Origin: Proruminimicrobium sp964487915
GTDB lineage: Bacteria; Elusimicrobiota; Endomicrobiia; Endomicrobiales; Endomicrobiaceae
Length of the DNA stretch: 29,169 nt
Assembly (NCBI GenBank): GCA_964487915.1
Contig: CAZASN010000007.1
Coordinates: 1-29,169 of the forward strand
Direction: 5' to 3'
Part shown: positions 12,245 through 20,656 of the stretch, one piece after another
Position numbering within the stretch: position 1 is the first letter of the stretch
Layout: each line of letters begins with the position of its first letter
Translations under genes and position numbers: made by a program
The notes under the pieces: model-generated
What the model saw: only the letters and a program-made list of their open reading frames with translations
What the model was told of the DNA's origin: nothing
The model's database searches: none

Positions 12245-13024
12245 TCATAGCTTTTTGTACTCTGTATTATAAACCTCATAAATTTCAAAAGTCAGTTCGT
12301 CAACGACAAGCGGCATATCTTTCGGAGGCAAAACTTCTCTGCCCAAACAAATAAGATTCTGCCCTTCAAATTGTTTTAATTTTTTATTTTTATCTACCAT
12401 CATAAAACGGTCTCCGAATTCATCCGTTATTATAACGATAGGAACTTCAATTCCTTTTAAATTTTTTCTTGTTTCAAAAGATACTTTGCCTTCTACAACG
12501 TCAAACAGCACGGGTTTATTTAAAATGGCGTTTACGGCGAGCCTTGCCTTAATTTTTTTCAACGTTTTCTGTTTTAATTTTTCCTGCAGTTCCTGCGATA
12601 TTTTTTCAGCGTCAACGGCAGCCGCCTTGCGCGAATATCCTTCTTTCGGTATAAATTTTTCAACCGTCAGATAAAGTCTTATCGGATGGCCGTCAACGTT
12701 GTCGCCTTCTTTTGGAATTCTCATTTTTCCTATTACGCTGACTTGTTTCTCAATATAATTTTTCATATCAAATTTTTCGGGATTTTCAATAAAATAATAA
12801 AATTCGTTATTGCCGGATAAATATACGGAATCATTTTTTGAAAGTTTAAGTTTGCCGTCGACATTCATAAGAAGATTTTTAACTTTATATTTAGGCCCGT
12901 CCTGCCATTTTGCTTTCATATATTTTGACACCAAAATAGGAGTAACCGCAATTGAAATAGCGATAATAACAACAATGCTTCCGAATATAAACCATTTTTT
13001 ATTTGCGCCGGATTTTGTTTCCAT
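12245..13024 (-). CDS. single-pass membrane protein of unknown function (259 aa)
   Basis: Not recognised. A TM segment (WFIFGSIVVIIAISIAVTPIL, about residues 11-31) is followed by a soluble region of mixed strands and one Lys/Glu-rich helix (about residues 120-150, ISQELQEKLKQKTLKKIKAR). Two similar beta-rich stretches (YKVKNLLMNVDGKLKL and KPVLFDVVEGKVSF) suggest a duplicated small fold, possibly OB-like. An in-frame ATG at 13039 would add five residues. The ATG at 13024 is preferred because GGGAGAA sits just upstream of it with good spacing. The gene has its own strong promoter and lies 92 bp before the YD-repeat gene, so read-through into that unit is possible. Confidence 0.75.
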   Translation of the reverse strand: METKSGANKKWFIFGSIVVIIAISIAVTPILVSKYMKAKWQDGPKYKVKNLLMNVDGKLKLSKNDSVYLSGNNEFYYFIENPEKFDMKNYIEKQVSVIGKMRIPKEGDNVDGHPIRLYLTVEKFIPKEGYSRKAAAVDAEKISQELQEKLKQKTLKKIKARLAVNAILNKPVLFDVVEGKVSFETRKNLKGIEVPIVIITDEFGDRFMMVDKNKKLKQFEGQNLICLGREVLPPKDMPLVVDELTFEIYEVYNTEYKKL

Positions 13025-13071
13025 GTAAAATTCTCCCATTTTTAAAATAAGACCGGAAATATTCCATTGTT

Positions 13072-13100
13072 ATTATAGCACTATATTTTCGTTTTTTCAA
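13072..13100 (-). promoter_or_regulatory. sigma70-type promoter of the 259-aa membrane protein gene
   Basis: On the minus strand TTGAAA (13100-13095) is separated by 17 bp from TATAAT (13077-13072). The -10 is preceded by TGC, making it an extended -10. Transcription would begin near 13065, about 40 nt before the chosen ATG. Confidence 0.7.
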
Positions 13101-13142
13101 TACAAAACACAATTAACGCATTGACTCCGGAATTTTTTTAGA

Positions 13143-14804
13143 TTATTTTTTTAAATCCGTTTCTCTGATTTGCACTTTTCTTATTTTGCCGCTTATTGTC
13201 TTCGGAAGTTCTTTGACAAATTCAACAACTCTGGGATATTTATACGGCGCAGTCACTTTCTTGACGTGATTTTGAAGTTCTACTACGAGAGAATCGCTGG
13301 GCTGGTATCCTTTTGCAAGAACAACCGTGGCTTTTACGATCTGTCCTCTGTCAGAATCCGGTACGGCGGTTATGGCGCATTCAAGAACCGAGGGATGTTC
13401 AAGAAGAGCGCTTTCAACCTCAAAAGGTCCGATTCTGTATCCCGAACTTTTGATAACGTCGTCGGCCCTTCCGACAAACCAAAAATAACCGTCTTCGTCT
13501 TTGTATACGACGTCTCCGGTATAGTAATATCCGTTTTTCCATACGGAATCCGTAATTTCTTTATTTTTGTAATATCCGCAGAAAAGCCCGAGAGGTTTTC
13601 CTCTGCTTACGTCTATAGCCAAAACGCCTTCTTTGCCGGGTTCGCATGAATTTCCTTCATCGTCAAGTATATCAATTTTATATGCCGGCGAAGGCTTTCC
13701 CATTGAACCTGGTTTGGGTTTTATCCAGATAAAGTTTCCTACCATAACCGCGCTTTCGCTTTGCCCGAATCCTTCCATTATCGTATGTCCGGTAAGTTTT
13801 TTCCACTGCTGCAAAACTTCCGGATTTAAAGGTTCGCCCGCGACGGCGCAGTATTTTAATTTTGAAAAATCATATTTTGACAAATCTTCCTTGATCAAAT
13901 ATCTGTAAACGGTCGGAGGCGCGCAAAAAGTCGTAACATTATGTTTTGTTATCACTCCGACTATATCTATAGGCGTAAATTTTTCGTGATCGTATACAAA
14001 AACGGCGCTTCCGGATATCCATTGTCCGTAAATCTTTCCCCAGCCGGATTTTGCCCAGCCCGTATCGGCCACGGTTAAATGAAAGCCGTTATCATGAACG
14101 TTCTGCCAGTATTTTGCCGTGGTTATATGGCCCAAAGGATATGTAAAATCGTGCAGCGCCATTTTGGGCATACTGGTCGTGCCGGAAGTAAAATAAATTA
14201 AAAATTTATCGTCGTTTTTTGTCGCCGTATCTCCGGCAGGTCTTTCAAAAACGTCTGACTGTTTTTCTATTCCTTCGTTAAAAAAATGCCAGCCGTCAAT
14301 TTTTCTGTCAACCGAAACTTTAATTTTTAACGTCGGAGAATTTTTTTCGGCTTTATTTATATGTTCCACGACTTCTGATTCGCCGACCGAAACTATCATT
14401 TTTACGTCGGCTGCGTTATTTCTGTAAACGATATCTTTTTCCGTAAGAAGATGAGTTGCGGGGATAACGACTGCGCCTATTTTATGCAAAGCGACGGCGC
14501 AAAACCAGTATTCAAACCGTCTTTTTAAAATCAGCATTACGAAATCGCCTTTTTTGATTCCGAGCGATTTAAAAAAATTTGCCGTTTTATTGCTGTACTT
14601 TTTCATATCGGAAAAAGTAAAAGTTTTTTCAAGGCCTTTATCGTTACACCAGATTAAACATTTTTTATCCGGTTCAAGCAAAGCTGTCGCGTCAACGACG
14701 TCAAAACCGAAATTAAAATTTTCCGGCACTTTAACTTCATAATTTGCTAAAAAATCCTCGTAAGAAGAAAAAACTTTCTTTTTAAGAAACCTGTCAAGTA
14801 ACAT
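13143..14804 (-). CDS. AMP-forming acyl-CoA synthetase (medium-chain/ACSM-like, 553 aa)
   Basis: This is an acid:CoA ligase of the ANL superfamily, which activates a carboxylate with ATP to an acyl-adenylate and then forms the CoA thioester. The ANL motifs are in order: YFTSGTTSMPK (204-214, nucleotide loop), GFGQSES (345-351), YTGD (428-431), GRADDVIKSSGYRIGPFEVE (445 onward, hinge) and PKTISGKIRK (534-543, with the catalytic C-terminal lysine). Length and motif variants fit the acetyl/medium-chain acyl-CoA synthetase branch rather than long-chain FadD; the substrate cannot be fixed. The ATG at 14804 has an AAAGGAA site. The gene starts 14 bp after the XRE/cupin regulator gene, a frequent pairing, which suggests that regulator controls acyl activation. 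Confidence 0.92.
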   Translation of the reverse strand: MLLDRFLKKKVFSSYEDFLANYEVKVPENFNFGFDVVDATALLEPDKKCLIWCNDKGLEKTFTFSDMKKYSNKTANFFKSLGIKKGDFVMLILKRRFEYWFCAVALHKIGAVVIPATHLLTEKDIVYRNNAADVKMIVSVGESEVVEHINKAEKNSPTLKIKVSVDRKIDGWHFFNEGIEKQSDVFERPAGDTATKNDDKFLIYFTSGTTSMPKMALHDFTYPLGHITTAKYWQNVHDNGFHLTVADTGWAKSGWGKIYGQWISGSAVFVYDHEKFTPIDIVGVITKHNVTTFCAPPTVYRYLIKEDLSKYDFSKLKYCAVAGEPLNPEVLQQWKKLTGHTIMEGFGQSESAVMVGNFIWIKPKPGSMGKPSPAYKIDILDDEGNSCEPGKEGVLAIDVSRGKPLGLFCGYYKNKEITDSVWKNGYYYTGDVVYKDEDGYFWFVGRADDVIKSSGYRIGPFEVESALLEHPSVLECAITAVPDSDRGQIVKATVVLAKGYQPSDSLVVELQNHVKKVTAPYKYPRVVEFVKELPKTISGKIRKVQIRETDLKK

Positions 14805-14818
14805 CGTAATTTTTTCCT

Positions 14819-15370
14819 TTAAAAAACTACGGCGATAAATTTTGTTGTCTCGCAGCCGACGGCGGTAACATAGTGTTTGCAGTTTGAATCAAAATATAAA
14901 GAATCGCCTTCATTTAAAACAACTTCATTCCCGTCAAGATAAACCTTTAAAGTCCCTTCCAAAACGTAAGTAAATTCCTGTCCGTCATGGGAGTACGGCT
15001 GCACTTGTCCGTCTTTTTTATCTTTTGCGGTAACCAAAAATATCTGCGCTTTTTTATTTGTAAAACCGTAAGCTATATCCTGATAATCGTATTCTTTCCT
15101 TCTTTCTACTGAAACGCCTTTTCCTTTTCTTACGATGCTGTATCTGTTAAGATGCGGATTCTGTCCGGTTGCAAGCGTAATAAATTCAACGCGGAATTTT
15201 TCCGCTATTTTTTTTAGTATGCCTATCGGAATATCAAGCTGGCCGTTTTCGTATTTTTCATACGTTTCTTTATCAATATTCAACTCTTTTGCCAGCGTTT
15301 CGGGAGAAATATCGGAGATATCCCTTAAAGTTTTTATTCTTTGACCGATATCTTTTATATCATCCTGCAT
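14819..15370 (-). CDS. XRE-family HTH regulator with C-terminal cupin domain (183 aa)
   Basis: Residues about 8-62 form a lambda-repressor-like HTH (IKTLRDISDISPETLAKEL then YEKYENGQLDIPIGILKKIA). Residues about 110-180 form a cupin_2 barrel: YSHDGQEFTYVLEGTLKVYL is cupin motif 1, and GDSLYFDSNCKHYVTAVG is motif 2. Histidines sit at both expected metal or ligand positions. HTH-cupin proteins of this layout commonly sense a small molecule and often neighbour AMP-forming acyl-CoA ligases, as here. The ATG at 15370 has a GGAGGG site. It lies 18 bp after rho and 14 bp before the ligase, so the three are probably co-transcribed. Confidence 0.9.
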   Translation of the reverse strand: MQDDIKDIGQRIKTLRDISDISPETLAKELNIDKETYEKYENGQLDIPIGILKKIAEKFRVEFITLATGQNPHLNRYSIVRKGKGVSVERRKEYDYQDIAYGFTNKKAQIFLVTAKDKKDGQVQPYSHDGQEFTYVLEGTLKVYLDGNEVVLNEGDSLYFDSNCKHYVTAVGCETTKFIAVVF

Positions 15371-15388
15371 ATTTACCCTCCGGTTATT

Positions 15389-16696
15389 TTATTCCTTGCC
15401 GGCAAATTCCATCTGTTTCAAGAAATCTTTATTTGATTTTGAAGCCTTCATCCTTTTGGTTAACTCTTCTATCACTTCTATCGTATTCATATTGCTCATC
15501 ACGTTTCTCATAATCCACATTTTATTTTTTTCATCTTCCGTAAGAAGCAATTCTTCTTTTCTCGTTCCGGATCTCAACAGGTCAATGGCAGGATAAAGTC
15601 TTCTGTCCGCCAATTTTCTGTCAAGATAAACTTCGCAGTTGCCGGTTCCTTTAAATTCTTCAAATATAACGTCATCCATTCTGCTTCCCGTTTCAATAAG
15701 AGCCGTTGCTATAATCGTTAAACTGCCGCCTTCTTCAATATTTCTCGCCGCTCCGAAAAATCTTTTAGGTTTTTGCAAAGCGTTTGAATCAAGACCACCC
15801 GACAAAACTCTTCCGCTTGAAGGTATTGCCGCGTTATAGGCTCTTGCAAGCCTTGTTACCGAATCCAAAAGTATAACGACGTCTTTTCCGTGTTCAACAA
15901 GCCTTTTGGCTTTTTCTAAAACCATTTCGGCGACCTGAATATGCCTGTCGGAAGGTTCGTCAAAAGTTGAGGAAACAACTTCACCCTTTACGGATCTCTG
16001 CATATCTGTAACTTCCTCGGGTCTTTCATCAATAAGCAAGACCAAAAGAACTATCTCCGGATTATTTTCGGTTATGGAATTTGCAATTTTCTGCAATAAA
16101 ACGGTTTTTCCTGTTTTCGGAGGAGCATTTAACAACACTCTTTGTCCTTTTCCTATCGGGATGAACATGTCTATAATTCTTGTTGATATTTCATTTGTTG
16201 TCGTTTCCAAAATTATTTTTTTATCAGGATACAAAGGAGTTAAATTATCAAAAAGAGGCCTTTCTCTGATTTTATCCAAATCTTTTTCGCCGTTAACCGA
16301 AACTATTTTCAAAAGCGCGAAATATTTTTCATGATTCTGCGGAGGTCTTACGTAGCCTCCGACAGTATCTCCTTTTCTTAACGCGAATTTTTTAATTTGA
16401 GGCGGTGCTATATATATATCATCCGGACCGGAAAGATAATTGTAATCGGCGGATCTCAAAAAACCGAAACCGTCATGTTTAATTTCCAGAACTCCTTCGT
16501 CGTAAGCCTGACCTTTCTCCTTCATTTCGGCTTCAAGAATTTTGGCTATCAATTCCTGTTTTTTTAAACCGGTTATCGTTTCTAAATTCATAGATTTCGC
16601 CATTTTAACAAGTTCTACCATTGTTTTTTTAGACAATACGGTCTGTTCCATAACCTGATCCGACTGTTCCGATTTTTTTTCTTTTTCTTCAGACAT
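15389..16696 (-). CDS. rho: transcription termination factor Rho (435 aa)
   Basis: Rho is the hexameric RNA-dependent ATPase that terminates untranslated transcripts. The order is a short acidic tail, Rho_N helices (about 18-62), a cold-shock-type RNA-binding domain (about 66-132, with HDGFGFLRSADYNY) and the RecA-like ATPase. Walker A is APPKTGKT (191-198). The Walker B region includes VVILLDSVTRLARAYN, and the downstream GGLDSNALQKPKRFFGAARN and GTGNCEVYLDRKLADRR segments match the R-loop and arginine-finger region. Length is close to the 419-aa E. coli protein with no large insertion. The ATG at 16696 has a GGAGA site. Rho is first in an operon with the XRE/cupin and acyl-CoA ligase genes and has a long leader that may serve autoregulation. 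Confidence 0.98.
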   Translation of the reverse strand: MSEEKEKKSEQSDQVMEQTVLSKKTMVELVKMAKSMNLETITGLKKQELIAKILEAEMKEKGQAYDEGVLEIKHDGFGFLRSADYNYLSGPDDIYIAPPQIKKFALRKGDTVGGYVRPPQNHEKYFALLKIVSVNGEKDLDKIRERPLFDNLTPLYPDKKIILETTTNEISTRIIDMFIPIGKGQRVLLNAPPKTGKTVLLQKIANSITENNPEIVLLVLLIDERPEEVTDMQRSVKGEVVSSTFDEPSDRHIQVAEMVLEKAKRLVEHGKDVVILLDSVTRLARAYNAAIPSSGRVLSGGLDSNALQKPKRFFGAARNIEEGGSLTIIATALIETGSRMDDVIFEEFKGTGNCEVYLDRKLADRRLYPAIDLLRSGTRKEELLLTEDEKNKMWIMRNVMSNMNTIEVIEELTKRMKASKSNKDFLKQMEFAGKE

Positions 16697-16878
16697 TAAA
16701 ATATCTCCTGTAATATAATTTTCCCATTATATTTTTTTGATTTGCCGCTTTTAAATCTTTGTTTTGTTTTGATTTGCATACTTGTTTTAAGAAGGTTTTA
16801 CATATAGATAAGTTTTACAAAATAATAAAAGTATTTTTCTGATTTTTGCACCGATAAAACATTTTGTGAATTTTCAGT

Positions 16879-16907
16879 ATTGTATACTTTTTATTTTTTA
16901 ATGTCAA
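16879..16907 (-). promoter_or_regulatory. sigma70-type promoter of the rho operon
   Basis: On the minus strand a perfect TTGACA (16907-16902) is followed at 17 bp by TACAAT (16884-16879). The predicted start near 16872 leaves about 175 nt of leader before the rho ATG. The leader transcript is rich in A and poor in G, with few stable stems, which suits Rho loading and autoregulated premature termination. Confidence 0.75.
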
Positions 16908-16953
16908 TATACCGGTTTTACGATAAAAACATATAACCCGCCCGCCTGTTTTA

Positions 16954-16982
16954 TTGCAAAATAAGGCTCAAAAGTGTAGAAT
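16954..16982 (+). promoter_or_regulatory. promoter of the pfkA-sugar cassette
   Basis: TTGCAA (16954-16959), a 17-bp spacer and TAGAAT (16977-16982) give a plausible sigma70 promoter. Transcription would begin near 16989, about 25 nt before the pfkA ATG at 17014. This excludes the longer reading frame that would start inside the promoter. Confidence 0.6.
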
Positions 16983-17013
16983 ATCGCAAATATATACAAG
17001 TATGGGAGAACTT

Positions 17014-17979
17014 ATGGCTAACAAAAAAATCGGCATTATAACATCCGGCGGAGACGCTCCGGGAATGAATGCGGCCGTCAGGTCTATAGTAAGAACCGGC
17101 ATATATAACGGCTTTGATCTCATAGGTTTTAAAAGGGGTTTTAAAGGACTTCTTGACGGAGAATATTCAAATCTTACCGTAAGATCGGTAAGCGGAACAA
17201 TAAATCTTGGCGGAACAAAACTTCACACCGGAAGATGCCCGGAAATGAAAACAAGCATAGGCTTAAATAAAGCCGTAAAAATAATAAAAGAAATGAATCT
17301 TGAAGGGCTTGTCGTAATAGGCGGAGACGGATCTCTTGCCGCGGCAAACGCTTTAAGCAAACACGGAATCAAAGCAATATCAATTCCGGCTTCAATAGAT
17401 AACGATGTATTCGGAACAGACGAAACGATAGGATATGATACGGCGTTAAACACCGCTGTTGAGGCAATAGACAAAATAAGAGACACCGCAAACAGCCACG
17501 ACAGAGTTTTTGTAGTTGAAATAATGGGAAGAGAACACGGTTTTTTGACTTTGGCCGTAGGAATGGCTGCCGGAGTTGAAGTAATAATAGTGCCTGAAGT
17601 TAAAATAAACCGCAAAGAATTATATATGCAGCTCAAACAGGGATTCATAAACGGAAAAACTTCTCTGATAATAGCTTACGCCGAAGGCTGCGGAAGTTCA
17701 GTGCAGTTTGCGCAGGAAGTTGCAAAAAACACGGGAATGGACGTAAGAGTAAGCAATCTCGGCTATATACAGAGAGGCGGAACGCCTACCGCAAGAACAA
17801 GAATTTTAGCGTCAGTCTTCGGAGCTCATGCGGTAAAACTCTTAAAAGAAGGCAAATCAAATCTGCTTGTCGGCATTACAAACGGCAAAATTTCATATAC
17901 TCCGATAAAAACGGCGATATCTTCCGAAAAAACTTTTGATATTGAGAGTTATAACATATTAAAAAAACTGTCTATATAA
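17014..17979 (+). CDS. pfkA: ATP-type 6-phosphofructokinase (321 aa)
   Basis: PfkA phosphorylates fructose 6-phosphate in glycolysis. Motifs are GIITSGGDAPGMNA (7-20), GGDGS (103-107) and PASIDND (125-131, catalytic Asp129). These are followed by TDETIGYDTAL, VEIMGREHGFL and a final RGGTPTARTR. Glycine in GGDGS is the ATP-type residue; PPi enzymes have Asp there. The E. coli GTIDND segment is ASIDND here, so the catalytic Thr is replaced by Ser. The length matches the usual 320 residues. The start at 17014 is chosen over an in-frame ATG at 16954 because GGGAGAA precedes it and because it fits family N-termini and the promoter position. The next gene starts 4 bp after the stop. Confidence 0.95.
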   Translation: MANKKIGIITSGGDAPGMNAAVRSIVRTGIYNGFDLIGFKRGFKGLLDGEYSNLTVRSVSGTINLGGTKLHTGRCPEMKTSIGLNKAVKIIKEMNLEGLVVIGGDGSLAAANALSKHGIKAISIPASIDNDVFGTDETIGYDTALNTAVEAIDKIRDTANSHDRVFVVEIMGREHGFLTLAVGMAAGVEVIIVPEVKINRKELYMQLKQGFINGKTSLIIAYAEGCGSSVQFAQEVAKNTGMDVRVSNLGYIQRGGTPTARTRILASVFGAHAVKLLKEGKSNLLVGITNGKISYTPIKTAISSEKTFDIESYNILKKLSI

Positions 17980-17983
17980 AATT

Positions 17984-18640
17984 ATGAATCTTCTTATACA
18001 CGGTACAGGAAAACAGGCGCAGCTTGTCTACGGAGAAATCAGCCGCGATAAAAAATACAGAGTAGTAGGTTTTACGTGCGACGACGAGTTTTTTAAAGAC
18101 GCTGCTTTTATGGGCAAAAAAGTTTTTAAAATATCCGGCATTGAAAATTTTTTTAATCCGAAAAATACTTTTGTTTTATCTCTCGGACTTTTTTCATCCC
18201 CCAGAAAACGTTATATTTCATATTTAAACATTAAAAAAAAAGGATACAAATTTATAAATTTTATAAGTAAAAACGCCATAATCCAAAAAGATTTAAAAAT
18301 AGGAGAAAACAACGTAATATACGGCGGAGTATATCTTGATTTTTACGGCACAATCGGAAATAATAATGTAATAAGGCCAAATACATATATCGGACATAAT
18401 TTTGAAATAGGAAACGGAGTTTATATTTCTCCGGGCTGCAATATAGCCGGCTATTGTAAAATAAAAAATCTGTCTTTTATAGGAATAGGCTCCACCGTAA
18501 TTGAAAAAAAGACCGTCTCCGAAGAAACTCTTATCGGAGCGGCTTCTCTTGTAATAAAAGATACGGAACCTTTTTCAAAATACGCCGGCACTCCCGCAAA
18601 AAAAATAGGAGAACATAAAGAAACCGGAATAATTTTATGA
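17984..18640 (+). CDS. PglD/NeuD-type sugar O-/N-acyltransferase (218 aa)
   Basis: An N-terminal Rossmann-like half starts with LLIHGTGKQAQLVYGEI (residues 3-19, the pyrophosphate-type loop of the PglD family). A left-handed beta-helix of hexapeptide repeats follows from about residue 100 (IGENNVIYGG, IGNNNVIRPNTYIGHN, IGNGVYISPG, IGIGSTVI, IGAASLVI). It ends in YAGTPAKKIGE, the usual V-x-G-x-P-A close. The His in YIGHNFEIG is in the place of the catalytic base of PglD. Such enzymes acylate a UDP/dTDP-amino sugar with an acyl-CoA. The ATG lies 4 bp after pfkA, and the stop overlaps the BKACE start (ATGA), so translation is coupled. The likely partner substrate is the amino sugar made by the WecE-like enzyme two genes on. 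Confidence 0.88.
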   Translation: MNLLIHGTGKQAQLVYGEISRDKKYRVVGFTCDDEFFKDAAFMGKKVFKISGIENFFNPKNTFVLSLGLFSSPRKRYISYLNIKKKGYKFINFISKNAIIQKDLKIGENNVIYGGVYLDFYGTIGNNNVIRPNTYIGHNFEIGNGVYISPGCNIAGYCKIKNLSFIGIGSTVIEKKTVSEETLIGAASLVIKDTEPFSKYAGTPAKKIGEHKETGIIL

Positions 18641-19506
18641 TAAAAACGGACAATCTAATAATAAATTTTACTCCTACGGGAATGATACCCGTAAAAGAAC
18701 AAAATCCTTTCGTGCCGGTAAAGCCAAATGAAATAATAGACGACGTGCTTGAAGCCTGCCGCATCGGAATAACTTCGGTGCATCTTCACGCCAGAAACCC
18801 CGCTTCTCAGGAACCCGACTATAAAGCCGAATTATACGCAGAAATAATATCAGGAATAAGGAAATACGAAAAAGAACTTGTAATCTGCGTATCGCTCAGC
18901 GGCAGAAATTTCAATGAATTTGAAAAAAGAGCAAATCCGCTGACTCTTAACGGCAATTTAAAACCGGATATGGGAAGCCTTACTCTCAGTTCTCTTAATT
19001 TCAACAAACAGGCAAGCATAAATTCGCCTCAGATGATTTATGACCTTGCCGTTGAAATGGCAAAAAGAAAAATAAAACCGGAACTTGAAGCTTTTGACGC
19101 AGGCATGATAAACTACGCGAAATATCTTATCAAGAAAAATATTCTTAAACCACCGTATTATTTTAATTTAATCCTTGGAAACATAGCATGCGCGCAGGCA
19201 GATTTACTGCATGCCGGCATAATGATAAATGATCTTCCGGAAAACTCTGTTTGGACGCTTGCCGGAATAGGTTCAAACCAGTTAAAAATAAATTCTGCGG
19301 CGATATCTTTCGGAGGAGGAGTAAGAGTAGGACTTGAAGACAATATATGGTATGATAAAAATAAATCAAAACCGGCTAAAAATTCGGATTTATTAAAAAG
19401 AATTCATGCAATAGCCGGCGCAAACGAAAGAGCCATAATGACTCCCGCCGAATTTAGAAAAATATTAAACCTTAAACCGGGCCGCGGCAAATACGGCTGT
19501 TTATAA
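18637..19506 (+). CDS. beta-keto acid cleavage enzyme, BKACE/DUF849 family (289 aa)
   Basis: BKACE enzymes (founder Kce, 3-keto-5-aminohexanoate cleavage enzyme) convert a beta-keto acid plus acetyl-CoA to acetoacetate plus a new acyl-CoA, using Zn. The metal site is visible: the VHLHAR histidines (His49, His51) and Glu234 in RVGLEDN, with the adjacent Asp235 and Arg230 matching catalytic positions known in Kce. FTPTGMIP at the N-terminus and the ending TPAEFRKIL are typical. The length is near the family's ~275-310 residues. It overlaps the acyltransferase gene by 4 bp and precedes the aminotransferase gene by 11 bp, an unusual home for this catabolic family. The keto-acid substrate cannot be deduced. 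Confidence 0.9.
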   Translation: MIKTDNLIINFTPTGMIPVKEQNPFVPVKPNEIIDDVLEACRIGITSVHLHARNPASQEPDYKAELYAEIISGIRKYEKELVICVSLSGRNFNEFEKRANPLTLNGNLKPDMGSLTLSSLNFNKQASINSPQMIYDLAVEMAKRKIKPELEAFDAGMINYAKYLIKKNILKPPYYFNLILGNIACAQADLLHAGIMINDLPENSVWTLAGIGSNQLKINSAAISFGGGVRVGLEDNIWYDKNKSKPAKNSDLLKRIHAIAGANERAIMTPAEFRKILNLKPGRGKYGCL

Positions 19507-19517
19507 CGAGGTTATGA

Positions 19518-20654
19518 TTGAAAATACCGTTCAATAAAATTAATTTTGCAAAACAAGAATTAAAAAACATTGAAAACTGCATAAAAAAAGGGCATATCGC
19601 CGGAGACGGCGTTTATACAATTTTATGCAACAAGTGGTTTTTAAAAAACTTTAAAAGACGGACTCTTCTAACCCATTCATGCACTTGCGCGATTGAAATG
19701 GCGGCAATTCTTGCAGGATTAAAACCTGAAGATGAAGTCATAATGCCTTCTTATTCGTTCGTTTCAACCGCAAACGCTTTTGTACTGGCAGGCGCAAAAC
19801 CAGTTTTTGTAGATATAAAACCGGATACTTTAAATATTAACGAAGATCTTATTGAACGGGCGATAACAAAAAAAACAAAAGCAATCGTTGCGGTTCATTA
19901 TGCAGGCGTCGGATGCGAAATGGACAAACTTATGCAAATTGCAAAAAAACACGGCTTATATCTTTTTGAAGACGCGGCGCTCGGTTTTTACGCAAAATAT
20001 AAGGATAAGTTTCTGGGCACTATAGGCGATCTGGGAACGTACAGTTTCCATGAAACGAAAAGCATTGTATCAGGAGAAGGCGGAGCTCTTTCAATAAACA
20101 ATAAGAAATTTTTAGAACGCGCAGAAATAATCAGAGAAAAGGGAACTAACCGCTCAAAATTTTTCAGAGGCGAAGTTGACAAATACACATGGGTTGACAT
20201 AGGCTCGTCATATCTGCCGAGCGATATTATCGCGGCTTTTTTATACGCTCAGTTTGAACGCGTGAAAGAAATAACTAAAAAAAGATTATTGATATGGGAA
20301 CAATACCATAATTTTTTTGAAAAATACGAAACAAAAGGGCTCTTGCGGCGGCCGTTTGTCCCTAAATACTGCGAACATAACGGATCCGTTTATTATATAC
20401 TGTTCAACGATTTAAAAACCCGCGCAAAATTTATGGAATACATGAAAAAAAACGGTATTGCCACGCCTTTTCACTATATCCCCCTGCATTCTTCTCCGGC
20501 AGGATTAAAATACGGAAAAATATCCGGGTGTTTGAAAAATACAGGCATTATTTCCGATACTATAGCAAGACTCCCGATATTTTATTCGCTGACAAAAGAA
20601 CAAACCCGTAAAATACTTAAAACTTCCGAAAAATTTTTAAACGGAACAATATAA
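19518..20654 (+). CDS. WecE/RffA-like dTDP-4-amino-4,6-dideoxygalactose transaminase (378 aa)
   Basis: A PLP-dependent DegT/DnrJ/EryC1 sugar aminotransferase. Long stretches match E. coli WecE as I recall it: DEVIMPSYSFVSTANAFVL, HYAGVGCEMD, YSFHETK with Lys181 as the PLP lysine, REKGTNRS, FFRGEVDKYTWVDIGSSYL and FHYIPLHSSPAG. It should convert dTDP-4-keto-6-deoxyglucose to dTDP-4-amino-4,6-dideoxygalactose, or a close analogue. One oddity: the conserved EDAAQ or EDAAH segment under the PLP ring is EDAAL here (Leu155). The start is TTG at 19518 with an AGGT site; the nearby ATG at 19514 is out of frame. It sits between BKACE and a glycosyltransferase, with only 2 bp to the latter. Confidence 0.92.
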   Translation: MKIPFNKINFAKQELKNIENCIKKGHIAGDGVYTILCNKWFLKNFKRRTLLTHSCTCAIEMAAILAGLKPEDEVIMPSYSFVSTANAFVLAGAKPVFVDIKPDTLNINEDLIERAITKKTKAIVAVHYAGVGCEMDKLMQIAKKHGLYLFEDAALGFYAKYKDKFLGTIGDLGTYSFHETKSIVSGEGGALSINNKKFLERAEIIREKGTNRSKFFRGEVDKYTWVDIGSSYLPSDIIAAFLYAQFERVKEITKKRLLIWEQYHNFFEKYETKGLLRRPFVPKYCEHNGSVYYILFNDLKTRAKFMEYMKKNGIATPFHYIPLHSSPAGLKYGKISGCLKNTGIISDTIARLPIFYSLTKEQTRKILKTSEKFLNGTI

Positions 20655-20656
20655 AA

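Larger units (their letters stand above)
16697..17013. other. divergent intergenic region between rho and pfkA
   Basis: This 317-bp AT-rich gap holds two divergent promoters: the rho promoter near 16879-16907 (minus) and the pfkA promoter near 16954-16982 (plus). It also contains the ~175-nt untranslated rho leader. No small ORF with a good ribosome site and no strong hairpin is evident. Confidence 0.7.

Noticed and set aside
13024..13142. Terminator after the acyl-CoA ligase gene
   Set aside because: There are only short imperfect inverted repeats and T-runs; no convincing stem followed by a T-tract on the minus strand.
16954..17013. Upstream ATG extending pfkA by 20 residues
   Set aside because: It would start inside the predicted promoter, has no ribosome site and adds residues absent from the family.
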